Notes: generated by a model not told the origin, from the letters alone. A DNA stretch of 64,000 bases from Cocos nucifera (GCA_006176705.1 QRFJ01000371.1:1-64000); one strand, 5' to 3'; counted from the first letter of the stretch, positions 23,388-36,284 are shown. Translations and numbers: made by a program.

Positions 23388-24655
23388 CTATCCTATGTCA
23401 AATATTTGATTGATAAATTCCAATGGTTCTGGATTGCCAATCTTAAATAGTTGATTTATAATCTCATTGTTGATATATTCATTATTAATTAGGGGAACAT
23501 AATTTGTGATTCCATTCTCAAATCCATGTTTATTAAGAATTTCTTCTATTTGTTCTTTTAAAATACTCATGAATTGAGTTTTTGTATTAGGAGTTAAGTT
23601 TGATTCAATTGGTGCTGGAAGGATGACTAAAGGCAGTTTTAATTTTGAAGGTAAATTAATATGATCTTGCTTAAATAACTCCGTTGACTCTTCATTACAT
23701 GCCTCTTGATTTTTGTAAGAAGAATTAGCTTCTAGGGTTGAAGAGAATAGGACATTAGCTTTATAAGTCTCGAGTAAATCATCTATTCTTTTTTTTCTAT
23801 GTCTATCTCATTTAAACTGGAACTAGCATCAGTACTAATTCCTGACTCGGGTTCTTCTATGTGGTTCATCTTAGTACTAACCTATTCCTTTAAATTTTTA
23901 TTTTGGCTAGCATCAGTGCTAGCTTCTCTCATCTGATCTTGGTATGGATCCATAAGAATCCTATAACCTTTAAGTTTAGAAATTACTTTAGCATTCTCAA
24001 ATTGGAAATTCTTAAGTGAGACATTAAATTGGTAACTTGGTCCAGATGGTTGGTGGATAATAGATGGGTTATTTAAAATTGGTAGGCTCGGTAGTTGATC
24101 TAGTTCTCTCCTCATGTTAGATTCAGTTAGTTATCTAATTTAAGCCTCTAGCCTGATGATAAATTCTTGTTGAGTCAAGATTGATTGTTATTGATTCAGA
24201 ATTAGTTATTGAAGTTGGTTCAATTTATTATCAGCTAGATTGGTCTGTTGAGGCGGTGGGTATGATAGCTGGTTGTTATATGATGGCTGGATAAACTGAC
24301 TAGGCTAATCATTATTATTGGCATAGTTTTGGTACTGGGGCCTATTTTGATAGTTTTGGATAGGTAAAATTTGGGTCTGAGCCTGAGTTTGTTGGGATGT
24401 CCAAGAAAAATTAGAGTAGTTACTCCAATGTTGGTTATATGAATTTGAAAGGAGATTATTAACCGGCTTGGAGTAGCCTTGAGTAGCTTGAACTTGTTCT
24501 TGGATAAAAAGTGAAAACTATGCAGCATGATGGATTAGGCTAGGTGATGTGAATTATGCAGGAGATTGTTGACCTAGGATTAGGAGTTGATCTAATTTCT
24601 GGGCAAGAAGGTCAACTTTATCTAATTTTTGGACTATTAAGTTAAGATTAGCCAT
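23388..24655 (-). pseudogene. Gypsy gag-like pseudogene, C-terminal part
   Basis: From the ATG at 24655 one frame runs for 180 codons with about eight stops, then enters the open stretch 24115-23882. After one frameshift in a poly-T region it reaches 23570-23388. Visible pieces: NLNLIVQKLDKVDLLAQKL, then an Asn/Gln/Tyr/Pro-rich part (SYNQHWSNYSNFSWTSQQ, YQNRPQYQNYANNN, SYPPPQQTN), then a more acidic tail ending in FINQIFDIG. The Asn/Gln-rich part resembles the end of gag in Athila-like plant elements. The lineage is inference. It cannot work, given the stops. Confidence 0.5.
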
Positions 24656-25930
24656 TTGATTATCAGATTTAATGTGAATCAACCATTCAATTAAGTTCAA
24701 CTAAATCAAAAAAAGTGATTTTCTATCATGCATGTATTAGTATAACCCTAATGTTTGGTTCAAAATTTTTTAGATTTTTTTTAAAATTTATATATATTTA
24801 TTATTTTATTATATTATTATTTTTAATTTTTTAAATTATTTTATTTATTATTTTTAATTTAATTTAATTTAATTATTTATTTTAATATATTTTTTAGCTA
24901 GTATAATTTAATTTTTATTTTATTTTTGGAGAAGAAAGGATAAGAAAGAAAGAAGAGTTCTAAAGAAGAGGTCCTAAGGAATCCTAGAACTAAGAAGAGA
25001 GAAAAGAATTAAGTTTAATTAGGTTTGATGTTGGTAAGCAATCAAGTTGGTCAATCAATCCTGACTAAGGGTTATCCTAGATCTAGATAGCTCCTAACTG
25101 CCAAGATCACCTTCAAGCCCTCTAAGTATAGGATCAGCCAATCAACTAGCCAAATAAGTGTAAGGTTGATAGGAGTCCCCATGTTGCTAGCCTTAGACAC
25201 CAATTATGCTTGGCTAGGTAAGCTAATGGAATCAATTAGAAACCACCTTCCTTCGAACCCAGTCATCCTTGAACCATTTTTATAGACATCAATCAAATTG
25301 ACTAATCCTAATCTGATTCAACTCTTAGGATTTTTTGTCCTAATGAGCTCGAGCCCCTAGGGCTGATGTTTAATTGATTTTAAAATTAAAGGCTTAGGTC
25401 AATGCAGGATGTTGGTTGATTGTTTGTGGACCAAGGAAGGGTGATTAAATTCTCACCTTATCTTGTTTAATTGGGTTGTGTCCTTAATATGAATATGCAC
25501 AAAAAATTTTCAATCAAAGGGTTCTATGCAATTTAAACTAGATGCATGCAACTAATTGAATTATGAAAGGCTTACCTTGCCTCCAGCAATCACCATAAAA
25601 AAAGAATAAAAATAAATTAATATGATGCATGCTATAAACAGTTAGGATTTCTAATCTATCATGAGATTTTTAATTAGATTTAAGTGCATATATATATATC
25701 TATATTTTAAATTTAATTTAAAAATAAAATAAATAAATAAAAGACTTGGGTTAGGATTGATCTCACCAAGCAAAACTAAACGATTTGTTCCTTGCCCTGG
25801 TTCTTTTTGTTCTTTAACCTCTTTTTCTGTAAAAAAAATAAATAAAAAATTAGTAAGCAATATTTAAAAAAATATTTACAATTAATTTATAAAAAGATTA
25901 AAGAAATAAAAAAAAAGTATCTATGTCTTT
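24656..25930 (-). other. Gypsy interior, leader region
   Basis: AT-rich sequence between primer-binding site and gag remnant, including a low-complexity run at 24770-24910. No convincing gene. The expected N-terminal gag domain is absent or unrecognisable. Confidence 0.4.
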
Positions 25931-25952
25931 CCTGGCAACGATGCTAAAAACT
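25931..25952 (-). other. Primer-binding site of the minus gypsy element
   Basis: The minus strand reads AGTTTTTAGCATCGTTGCC directly after the LTR end, a mutated form of TTTTTGGCGCCGTTGCC. Confidence 0.65.
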
Positions 25953-27565
25953 TGATAGGAATACGATGTTGTCGTTAAGACACCGTGTTTATTAGTTTAA
26001 TCCGACTTTTTAAGAATACGTAGATAGTAGTGAGTCGAATCGAATCCATAGAGAAGGTAGTATTTTTAGATTTAAAATATTTGATTATTTTAAAAAAAAG
26101 AAAAGAATTTGAAATCAAAAGTAAAATCGAAAAATAAAAAGCAAAAATTAAAAGGTGCAAAAATTAAAACTTGGTACTAAGATCTACTAATTAGATCTTA
26201 GCATCTACTTGCAATAAAATAAAAGGCAATAATTAAAGTATAGAAATTAATTTACAATAAAAATAAAGAGTTATAATTAAAGTACAAAAAATAAAATTTT
26301 TATTAATTAAAATTATAGAATTTAAATACATAGAATTTAAAATGAAAAGAAAATAAAATAGCCTGATTTCTGATCTTGGATCGACATTGGTAGAAAGATG
26401 GTGTAGAAGCCCAGCTCTTCTTCTCGACACCCATTGCTTTGAAGCAGCCTCTAATTCAAAGTCTGGCTTCACCCTATACCAAAGCTTCACCTTGATCGAA
26501 GACAATAAACTCTGAAGGCCTGGGGTCTTATTTATAGAGCTAGAAGGGCTGGAAAGTTTTCTTCTAGGCAATGTGGGACTAAGGAGCTCTTTGATCATCA
26601 AAATATAAAAAAATCTAAGTGAAAATCAGATTAAAAGGAGTCCTGGATGAATTCTATTCCTCTAAATGAAATCTGATCGTTGATAGAAATCCAATGGACC
26701 AAAAATCATCAAAATCTGATGCATATCGGCTCAAATTGGGTCGGATTAAATTTTGGCCATCTGATTGTGTTAATCAGGAGAAAATCTGACCGTCGGATTG
26801 AGTTCTGGATGTTTTAATCAAGTCGGGAGCTTTCTGGACCATTGGATCTTCATCGACTAGTTTTCTAGCCATCAGATCTTGCCAGATCGTTGAGTACTAT
26901 TCGAATCAAAGAAGGATTTGTCGTGGGCCGTCGGATCTCCATTGAATCGAATGCAGGCCATTGGATCACGCAATTACTGTAGCTATGGACCACATGAATC
27001 GGGCACACTGAACACCGCAGCCAATCTCACCTCTATCGTCGAATGAAAAGTCTAAAATATCCTATGAGCTGTGATAGATTTTCTGTGAACCTTTAAGGAT
27101 CTAGGTCCACCACGTGTCGCTCCATGTTCGTTGGTTTCTGCTGAGTTGGCAGTCCATGCTTGGATCATGGATCGACTGACGGCTTCTGTGATTGAGTCGG
27201 CTTGGCTTGGCATGTTTGGATGCTTTGGCTTCGTTGGCTTGGCTCAGCTTGGTGGCTACGCTTGCGGAGCTGGCTGAGCCATTTTTTTTTATTTAATTTT
27301 TTTCTTTTATCTTTAGAAATTCATATCTTCTCTATTTTAGCTCCATTTTGCTTTAAACATATTTCATTATGATTAAAAAAATAAATTTTTTCTATTGATA
27401 ATAAAATTTTATTTTTTAATTTTTATTATTTTTTAATTATTTTTTTAATTAATAAAAATATTAATTTCTTAAAAATTATATATAAATTTTTAATTAATTC
27501 TTAAAAATTAATATGAATTAATTGATAAATTAATATTTTTATTGGTAAATTTATGATACTTATCA
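25953..27565 (-). repeat. Gypsy LTR 3 (5' LTR of the minus element)
   Basis: On the minus strand it starts TGATAAGTATCATAA at 27565 and ends CCTATCA at 25953, next to the primer-binding site. A TATA box is kept at 26529-26536. Confidence 0.8.
26529..26536 (-). promoter_or_regulatory. TATA box of gypsy LTR 3
   Basis: The minus strand reads TCTATAAATAAGACCC, the same core as LTR 1. Confidence 0.55.
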
Positions 27566-27620
27566 TATATGTATTGCAAGTGTTAGTCAATTTTGGCTTC
27601 TAGGGCATACATATCTAACA
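27566..27620 (-). repeat. 5' LTR of old family-1 copia, terminal 50 bp
   Basis: After the 5 bp flanking repeat TATAT, the sequence GTATTGCAAGTGTTAGTCAA...ATATCTAACA completes the LTR cut at 18917 and ends in the family start TGTTAGATAT (minus). Confidence 0.85.
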
Positions 27621-30198
27621 CTGAGTCCATTGACTTTCGAGTTATATTTGATTTGTGAATCATGCCTTTATGGCAAAATGACCTAGCTTCCATTATTGGG
27701 ACATGGGGAATGGGGTATAGACCTGCTTGCTCTAGTACATACTGATGTATGCAGCCCATTTGATGTACCAGTCAGGGGCAATTACATCTACTCCATCACC
27801 TTTATCGATGGTTTATCTCGTTACGGATATGTGTATTTGATGCGATATAAGTCTGAAGCTTGTAAAAAATTTAAAAAACTCAGACTCAAAGTACAAAAAT
27901 AAATAAGAAAACTCATTAAGATTCTTCGATCAGATCGAAGAGGTGAATGCCTTAGTCAGAAATTCCTAGACTATCTTAAGGACAATGGCATAGTCTCACA
28001 ATAAACTCCGCATGAAATGCTTCAACTCAATGAGGTTTCAAAATAGAGAAATTGGATCCTATTATATATGGTTCGATCCATGATGAGCTTCACTGACCTT
28101 CCTAAGTTTTTTTGGGGACATAGTCTATTGACCGTTATATATCTATTGAATAGGGTTCCATCTATAACTATTCCTACCACACCGTATTTGATCTGGCATG
28201 ATAAGAAATCATGTCTGAGTCATCTCAGAATTTAGAATTATCCAACCAATGTCCAAAGACAACAGGCGGACAAATTAGAGTCTAGGTCCTTTAGAGCTCG
28301 ATTTATTAGATATCCTAAAGAGTCATTACGATATTTTTTCTATCTCCCGAAAGATCACAATGTGATTGTAAGTTGACATGCCATCTTTCTTGAAAAATAG
28401 TTTATTCAAGATGATGTCATCGAAAGATAGATTAGGCTCGAGGAGAAAGTCTCCCAAGAGCCATTAGCCAAGTAACCTATGGAACTCAATCAGATTGAGC
28501 CAGTCCAATCACTAGCTCATCTACCTCGTAGATCAGAAAGGATTTTTCGTCCCCCTAAAAGGTACTTAGGTACGATTTCAAAGGATGTAGCAAAAATATT
28601 CCTCATAAGAAAAGGAGTTCATGGTGATGATCACAAAACCTATGATGATGCGATATCAGATATCGACTCCAAGAAATGGTTAGAGGCAATGAAGTTAGAG
28701 ATTGACTCAATGCGCTCGAACAAAGTCTTGACCTTGGTAGATCCACCTGAAGGTATAGTACCTATTGGATTTAAATGGATCTCCAAGAGAAAGATAGGTA
28801 CCGATGGGAATGTAGAGACATTCAAAGAAAGGCTTGTAGCAAAAGGATGTAGTCAGCGCAAAGGCATTGACTATCAGGATTGTTTTTCACCAGTAGCCAT
28901 GCTCAAATCCATCCACACATTACTTGCTGTTGCAACCTATTTTGATTATGAAATATAATAGATGGATGTGAAAACGGCATTCTTAAATGAATATCTTGAG
29001 GAAAATATCTATATGGAACAGCCACTAGGTTTCATATCCAGTGATATTGATCACATGGTCTGTAAGATGCAAAGATCCATATACGAACTTAAACAAGCAT
29101 CTCGGAGCTGGAATGTTTATTTCAATGATGTGATCAAATCATTTGGATTCATCAAGAATGAGGAGGTGCCCTGCTTTTTCAAAAAGGTTAGTGGAAGCGC
29201 TGTTGTCTTTCTCGTACCATATGTGGATGACATCATCCTAATTGGGAATGATATTTCCATGTTGACTATGTCAAAATGTGGTTGTCTAAAGAATTCTCCA
29301 TGAAAGACCTAGGAGAGGCATCCTTTATTCAACGAATTAAGATCATAGAGATAGACCAAATAGGATCTTGGGACTCTCATAGAAAATGTACATAAAAGAG
29401 GTGCTAAAGAGATTTAGCATAGAAAACTCCAAGAGGAGATTGGTGCCCTTCAGACATGACATTCATCTCTTCAAGAAGATGTGTCCCAACACACCTGAGG
29501 AGATTGGACGCATGAGCAAGATCCCTTATGCTTCAGCAATAGGAAGTCTCATGTATGCTATGCTATGTACAGGACTTGATATTGCCCATGCTGTGAGTGT
29601 CATGAGCAGGTATCAATCGAATCCAGGTAAAGAGCACCGGACTTCTGTGAAATATATTCTTGAGTACTTGAGAAGGACTAAGGATATGTTTCTAGTCTTT
29701 GGTAATGGAGAACTCCAGGTCCAAGGGTATACAGACTCGAATTTTATGTTCGACATGTATGATCAAAAGTTAACATCTGAAAGTTTGTTTGTGCGCAATG
29801 GTGGTGCTGTCAGCTGGAAGAGTTCCAAGCAGACTGTGATAGCAAATTCCACCATGAAAGTAGAGTACATCATTGCATCAGAAGCTGCAAAGGAGGCATT
29901 CTAGTACAAGAAGTTTGCCACAGAACTCGGAGTGATGATATCAGATGCCATCCCTCTGTACTACGACAATAATAGCACCATAGCCCTAGCTAAGCGGCCA
30001 AGGTCTCACCAGAAATCTAAGCACATCAAGCAGCGATACCATCTCATCCACGATTACCTCGAGAAGGGATACATCAAGATCAAGAGAGTCGACACTGCAG
30101 ATAATGTGACTGACCCGCTGACGAAGCTATTGAGTCAGCAGAAGATTGAACAATACCTTGGGAAGATGGAACTTAGATTTATAGCCAATTGGCTTTAG
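27621..30198 (+). pseudogene. Family-1 copia pol pseudogene, element X (integrase to RNase H)
   Basis: It begins abruptly at the GAG-pre-integrase region. Integrase follows with IDLLALVHTDVCSPFDVP and RSDRRGECLSQKFLDYL (second Asp kept) and a decayed third catalytic region. RT is at 28479-29303, with FKWISKRKIGTDGNVETFKERLVAKG, MDVKTAFLNEYLEENIYMEQPLGF and YVDDIILIGND. RNase H is at 29386-30198, with VQGYTDSNFMFDMYD, SDAIPLYYDNNSTIALAKR and TDPLTKLLSQQ. Several stops and frameshifts break it. A TAG follows FLEK near 28397, at the family position between integrase and RT. Gag, protease and most of the leader are missing, lost where the old minus element sits. Confidence 0.85.
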
Positions 30199-30218
30199 GT
30201 TAAGTGGGAGATTGTTAG
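30199..30218 (+). other. Polypurine tract and LTR start of element X
   Basis: TTAAGTGGGAGAT followed by TGTTAG, the first six LTR bases. The LTR is then cut by family 2 and resumes near 50594, after a second copy of the target bases (ATTAG). Confidence 0.8.
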
Positions 30219-33086
30219 TGATAGAAAACATGCAGGATTTCATGCATATATTTCAAAACTTTTTTGAAATAAAGAGCAGCAAAAAACATAGATTAAACTA
30301 TTTAATCTATAAATGCATATAATCAAATTATAAAATCCTACATCAAGGATCTATAATATATTATGACATAAATATAAATCTAAAATTAAACTAATTATGA
30401 GTAGTATTGATCACATCAATACCTAGATCTAGAATAATTCTAGATCTAATTCTAGATCGCATCTAGGTCACCAAGAGATCAGATCTCTTACCTTTGCATG
30501 GGTCAAGAATTCTGTAGTTGAATCTGTTATTGCCTTTGGAGCCACACATGTATTCAACCTCTATAGGTGATCCACACGAACCTATAATATAGATCGGAGG
30601 TTCATCGAACGAAGATTTGCCGAAGTGCTAGCTTCTCGTGGATCCCTCCTGATGGTTAATCAAATATATGTTCTTCGGATCTCTTGGATACTCCAAGAGA
30701 TGAAGAACATGAGGAGGAATGAGGGAAGAATCCAACCCTTGGATCTTCCATAAATTAGAAATAAATACATATGAAAAAACCCTAGGAGAAGATAAATCTT
30801 CTCCTTCATGACGTTATCGGTTGATGTCTTGAAACCATCTATTACGCTAGGTTCAGAGGAGACCTTCTCCTCTAAATTTTTTTTCTAATTTTCTTGATAT
30901 CACATCCTTAGATTTTTCTCATAAAAATCTCATAAATAAAATTGAGAAGAAGGGCTCTTAAGGAAATCCTAAGAGAAGACCTTCTTCTCTTCTTCATCTC
31001 GCATCAGGATTTGATCAGATCATGTCCAAAAATGATCACCATGCCCCTACACCTTGGAGCACAGATCCCATGCCCTCTTCCCTTTTTTCTCAGATCTTTA
31101 TCATATAAAAATTATAAATAAAATGAAAGAGAGAAACATAAAAGAAAAATATAGGAGAAGACAATCTTCTCTTACCTTGCCTCTTCAAGATATCCACCTT
31201 TGATGTTTTAATTGAGGGCTCTTCCCCATGAACCTTGGTGCCAAAAATCCTCCATGCCCTCTCCTCATTTTCTCTAATTTTTCATGATTTTTTTATAATT
31301 TTTCACGTTCTCTATGGTCAAAGAAAGAGGCTTCCCCTTTATATTGCAAAACTAGGTCAAAACCTAGTCAAAGGAGGACTTCTATGGGGCGTCCAACTCT
31401 TGGACGCCACTCCCGCTTATTTTTTCATGTAACCACTGATTCTAACATATAAAAATAAGAGAATAGGGGCTGAATAAGATAGAGGGCATGGGTAAAGTTG
31501 GTGCATAAGGGAGGAAGAAGTTTGGGTCAAAGAAGACTCTTCCAAGTAGGAAATAATTTCCAACTTTCTCATAATTTTGACCAAGTCAAAATTTATTCCA
31601 AATAATTTGATATGGGGTATGGAAAACCTTTTATTAGGCATGGGAAAATATAGAAAAAAATCTAAAATTAAAATATGGCATGAGCTTTCTTAGGTGCAAG
31701 TGAAAGTGAGAGAGTCCCAGTCCAACTAGGACTCCTCTTGTTTGACTAGGTTAAAATTATTTTAAATATAATTTAAATTTTATTTAAAATAGATTAAATA
31801 TAACCCAATTAAGAGAGATCCTAATTTAACTAGAAGCCTAATTAAATTAGATTAAATTAAGATTTAAATCTAATTTAAATCCTAAGTCAATTAGGTGCAC
31901 CCAAGTCCTAGTCAAATAAGAAATTATTCTTTCCTACAATTGGCTTATCCAATAAACCAACTAGACTTAATCTAATTAAATTAAAACTAATTCTAATTAA
32001 ATTTAATTCAATTAGACTTGATCTCAGTCTAATTGCTCAATCAAATTAAGCTAATTAGCAATCCAATTGCTTATCGATCCTCCTGCAACACTTGTATTAG
32101 GTCAAACATCAATCGCACTGAATGATTGACCTCGAAATGATTCTCAATAATTGATTAACCATCTGATTAGATTACAAGCACTAATATGTGTAACCCCATA
32201 GGTTCGAACCTAAGTTAGTAGTACAAAAATTAATTTCTGTACCAATCAAAGTTACCATCTAGTAATGATTTTCGACGTCCGGATAGATCGAATGTATGCA
32301 AAGCAACATTCTTGGAACTGTGGCCCATGGTTACCATATAATTCAGCCCTATGATAAATAATGCTCAAGATGACTTCGAGTATGCTGTCAATACTCATAC
32401 AAGTCATCTCTATTGTATCTCAAAATTTTGCAAATCTCGTGACACCTCACGAGGATTACCTAGGCCTAGATTTTGCTAAATTGAAACACAACAACTCATT
32501 CTCTTCCTGAAGTTAATCAGAAGTGGTCAATCCCATCTTGACTCACATACCGACACTATAAGTACTTGACTATATCAAAAAACCTTCTGTTATCTATATT
32601 AGAAATACAGGCAGTCCATCACCAAAGTACAGTGAGTTGCTCACAAGTCATCATAGCGATCTCAGATTGGAGGGACACTTATATCCATTGGCCTTACCTA
32701 GCTACTCTTGATAGTAGAGTGCTACATTGGTCACGTTCGGTGCAGATGTACTCCTACATCTTACCTGGATGCCATACCAGTATCTCCACACTACTTGGTT
32801 ATGAGGACAACCAACGCATATGGCGTATAGCGACCTACACTCGATATGTTATCATCCTTGTTAATAACTTATCATTTGGTCGTGAACAATTTAAGAACCA
32901 TCCGATAAATCTTTCTTTATCAATTGATTATGGTTCTAAGGACTTCATCATAATTTAGGAGTTCATTTAAGGAAGATAGAACTTTTATGATGAAACAGCC
33001 AAATTACTATTATTATTAGATAATTCATATACTAATTTCAATTATCTACTACTTAAATGATTGGCTTTAGAACACATTTTCCAATA
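30219..33086 (-). repeat. 3' LTR of family-2 copia
   Basis: It aligns end to end with 47725-50588 (TGATAGAAAACATGCA at one side, TTCCAATA at the other). The minus-strand start reads TATTGG where TGTTGG would be expected. The two LTRs differ at many sites, so the insertion is old. It contains several AGGAGAAGA/TCTTCTCCT stretches. Frames inside are shared by both LTRs and look non-coding. Confidence 0.8.
31338..31343 (-). promoter_or_regulatory. TATA-like box of family-2 3' LTR
   Basis: The minus strand reads GCAATATAAAGGGGAAGCC. A matching site exists in the other LTR at 48849-48854. Confidence 0.4.
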
Positions 33087-34046
33087 AATCTCACTTGGAC
33101 GAAAGCCAATCAAAATGATATCAAATATCCTATCTTCCACTTAAGTTCTTAGAACTTCTTAGTTCTGAGGGCTTAATAAATGGGTCAGTCAAGTTCTCCT
33201 TTTACATCGATCTTCTAAAGATCGACGTCACCCAGATCAAATATCTAAGATGAAACCGATGCAGAATATGCTGGTCCTTTGGTTCTTTAGCCTGAGCTAT
33301 GGCTGTAGTGCTATGATAGGACTGTTCTATGGTTGGAGGGTGCCACTCTTAACCTGCTAATGAATATTAGTAACTACACAGCTTACATGATAGCATCATA
33401 TGCCATGATGTACTCTACATCACTAACTGAATAGGCTAAAGTATCTTGCTTGGAATTTTTTCAGTAGATTGCTCATACAATTAGGGTATGAATCGACATT
33501 CTTTTGTTGTCATCTTGTTCTGGCTGAAATCAAAACATCCATATATTTTAAGTTAGACTTTCATATTTGTGTCACTGAAACTTAGTATTTCTCAAATACT
33601 TAGGAATTGTCTATAGAATCCTCTAGTGGCTCTTACTTGGATCAGACTTGCATCTGCTCACTACCTCTAGTGAGTATACCATTTCTAATCTCGTATATGG
33701 ATAAATAAGATGACAGCTAAATCTTTATTCCTTGTAATGTTGGAATGCTATTCTGGATTAAGAGAATTTCATCCTCAAACATCACAAAAAATAATAATAT
33801 AAAATATTTTGTCCAATAATAACTACAGGGTTTGTCTTTGTTTATAACTAAGATATACGTTCAGAACATATGTTCAAACTCTAAGATGATACTCAGACGG
33901 ACTTTATAGGTCCTTCCCTTTCTGTCTGCGCTACTTTGATCCTATTAAAAATTCATTCACATCCAATTGGCTATCCTAGGTGATAACAGTGATATACATA
34001 TTGTTTAAGAAATTTGGACATAGCTTAGCATTCTAGAATTGCAGAA
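33087..34046 (-). pseudogene. Family-2 RT/RNase H remnant
   Basis: The polypurine tract complement (ATCTCACTTGG) lies at the left end. Reading leftwards from 34046: a degenerate RT box around 33740-33790 (FEDEILLIQNSIPTLQGIK, a decayed YVDDILLIGND), then an RNase H piece near 33330-33460 (DTLAYSVSDVEYIMAYDAIM) corresponding to the (A/S)EYIA box. The first ~150 residues of RT are absent on both sides of the family-1 insertion. Heavily mutated, no product. Confidence 0.6.
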
Positions 34047-36284
34047 TCCTGATTTCCCGTCAGGTTCGTGATCTTAAAGAATATTTCAGATCATATGTTT
34101 TTAGATCTGATTCTTATTATTTTAAAAATAAATAAAATAAAATAAGATAAATTAAATCAAATTTAATTTACCTGATTTGGGTAATCCTATTACCCTGTAG
34201 ATGATCCTGATTGCAGCGGAAGGTTCTGGATCTAGCCACGCAAGCGCCTGGCCTCTACCGGTATCCACTCGGGTTGGATCTGGAGATCCTCTTCTTCTCT
34301 ATCACACCTCCAAAAATCAGATCTGGATCTGATCTGGAGGATCTTCAAAACTCTTTTGAAGATCTGCAGTCGTCCTTTTGCAGCAGCGCAGCCTTCTTGC
34401 TTTTGATCGCCTTTCCTTGATCTGAATCGCACCAACCTAAGTCCAAAACTCTTTTGGACGTGGAGAGCAAGGGGAGAAGAGACTATGGCATGGAGGAAGG
34501 AGGGGAGAGGCAGCCTTGGGGCGTGGGAAATCTCAATTGAATTGCATTCATTAGAATTAGGGTTGGGCGCAGGGTCTTATTTATAGACCTCTTGTGATCC
34601 AACTCCTCTTCCTCTCAACCAATCACAACCCTTTGTGAAATCAGATCTAAATCTGATTGGTTGGAATAGAGACCCCTGGATTCCTCCTTAGAGGGCGCCT
34701 AAGACCAGTCAAACTGGATTCTTAGTAGAACTCTGATTGGAATCCAAAAGGGAGGTGGAGTCCTTGTCCAACAAGGACTCCTAGGCGCCTCCTACTTGGG
34801 CTCACGCCACCCTTGGCGTGCGCCCTTCTCCTTGCCAGGTTCTGGCAGGGGGACAGGCCCCCACCAGCTCTCCAATAGGTGCATGACATGTGGTCAAAAG
34901 TCAAAGGGTCAATGGTCAACGTTTGACCAGTCAAAGGTAGACTTTTGACCAAAGTCAAAGAACAAGAAATGGCAGGTGACCAAAAATGGCAGGTAATGTC
35001 TTACAAATAAGACAACCTATTCTGACTTGGACAACCTCCAGTCAGACCATATGAAGGCCTCTGATTGAGCACAAACTCCTTTGGCTCAGTCAGGACAACT
35101 TATTTATGATAGTAAAAGAAGAACGTTAGGTTCAATCGAGTGCTAGCACGATTTCCTTGAACCTAATTGAATCTCATTCAGATCAATTGAACTAGATCAG
35201 TTCAATTGATGATCACCAGATTCAAACCCTTGTTTGTGTGACCCAGTTAGGTTCAGTTCTGTATGGTAATGGGATATGTCATGATCTCTATCATAGACAT
35301 CATCGAAACTCCTTTCGATGGATCAGAACTCTTCTGATTCGAACAGCTAGAATGATCGATCATCTAAATCATTCTAATTGCTCCCAAAATCCACCAGTGA
35401 CACCTAGCAGTATATGGTGGCAACCCATCAGAGCTGAATGCGAACCTCTTGGTGCAGCTACCTGTGTGATTAAGTTCTTCTATCTTGAGCCCCGATCAGA
35501 TTAGGGTTAAGGTGAAACTCGTCAAACCCTAGTCTCTGTCATATGATGTAATCATTCGATTCGAGTCCAATGTGAAAATCTAAATAGAAACTCTTTCTAT
35601 TATTTCACTCTGCCATGGCCATGGGCTTCAGGACTTGATTCTCATGATCATCATAGGGCTGCTCCTCTACCACCGAGGTAGATAGATTCCCATCTTGATG
35701 CAATCCAGTTCCTACAATGAACATGCTATAGCCAACATACACCTCAGGGTTCCATATGGCTAGGAGACCGAGTAATGGTGTAGTCAAACTATAACACCCT
35801 CAAGGTGAACTGCCGATGCATCTCAGGTCAAAGAACCAGACACACTACTGCAGCATCGAGTCAGTCATTGACGAGAAGGTAGACTTCCTAATGACTACTC
35901 GAGGTGGTCACGCTCAGTGCCCTCGTTCTCTAACGAGTACCTGTACTCTCGCTCCGGTGTCTCCACACCGTAGACTCAAGACTCATCTACTAAAGAGAAG
36001 CGATCGTACACCAACCTTCCGGATCAATCACCATCCTCGTGATGATCCTATGGTCGGGAGCTGTTTATGAGTTAATAATGATTATTCATGTCTTAAATTT
36101 TCAACTCTTGAAAATATGAATTATCATTACCATTAACTCAAAGGATGTATCACAGACACTAAATACACATGGTGTGATAGAAAATAACCCATTTTATTAA
36201 TTATAGTCAAAATTATAATTTTGCCCCTAGAAGTGTATTACAAGTGTCAGCCAATTCTGGCTTCTAGGGCACATATATCTAACA
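34047..36284 (-). repeat. 3' LTR of young family-1 copia
   Basis: Starts TGTTAGATATATG (minus, at 36284). The promoter is at 34578-34585. The last ~100 bp of the LTR, near 34047-34130, are shortened and altered compared with 42119-42250. It holds the small frames that recur in all family LTRs; they are non-coding. Confidence 0.85.
34578..34585 (-). promoter_or_regulatory. TATA box of young 3' LTR
   Basis: The minus strand reads TCTATAAATAAGACCCT, followed by GCGCCCAACCC. Confidence 0.6.

Larger units (their letters stand above)
18918..27565. mobile_element. Ty3/gypsy composite with an inverted extra LTR
   Basis: Three ~1.6 kb LTRs: 18918-20541 on +, 20557-22155 on -, 25953-27565 on -. The last two flank a 3.8 kb pol-less interior in the usual way. 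The first is inverted and still carries 15 bp of its own primer-binding site. Both outer edges are the TGATAAGTATCATAA start of an LTR. The insertion splits the copia LTR cleanly: the left flank ends GATGT, the right begins TATAT and resumes exactly where the copia sequence stopped, so it looks like one 5 bp-duplication insertion. Confidence 0.75.
8586..27620 (-). mobile_element. Old family-1 Ty1/copia element, minus strand, interrupted
   Basis: Two LTRs flank an interior of about 5.8 kb: 8586-10866, and 16687-18917 continued at 27571-27620. After removal of the gypsy insertion the second LTR measures 2281 bp, the same as the first. The interior has a primer-binding site, long leader, gag, protease, integrase, RT and RNase H in Ty1/copia order, all with many stops and frameshifts. 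It sits inside + strand element X, whose leader stops at 8585 and whose pol resumes at 27621. Confidence 0.8.

Noticed and set aside
32566..32958. 130-codon + frame in family-2 LTR
   Set aside because: Only partly open in the second LTR (50040-50228) and antisense to the element; LTR by-product.
35238..35504. 88-codon frame repeated at 43368, 61065 and 5345
   Set aside because: It lies wholly inside family-1 LTRs, recurs only because the LTR recurs, and has degenerate or broken copies in the older LTRs. No domain, no conserved start; a by-product.
35816..36070. 84-codon frame repeated at 43946 and 60501
   Set aside because: Also inside the LTR, on changing strands relative to the element; not conserved in the old LTRs.
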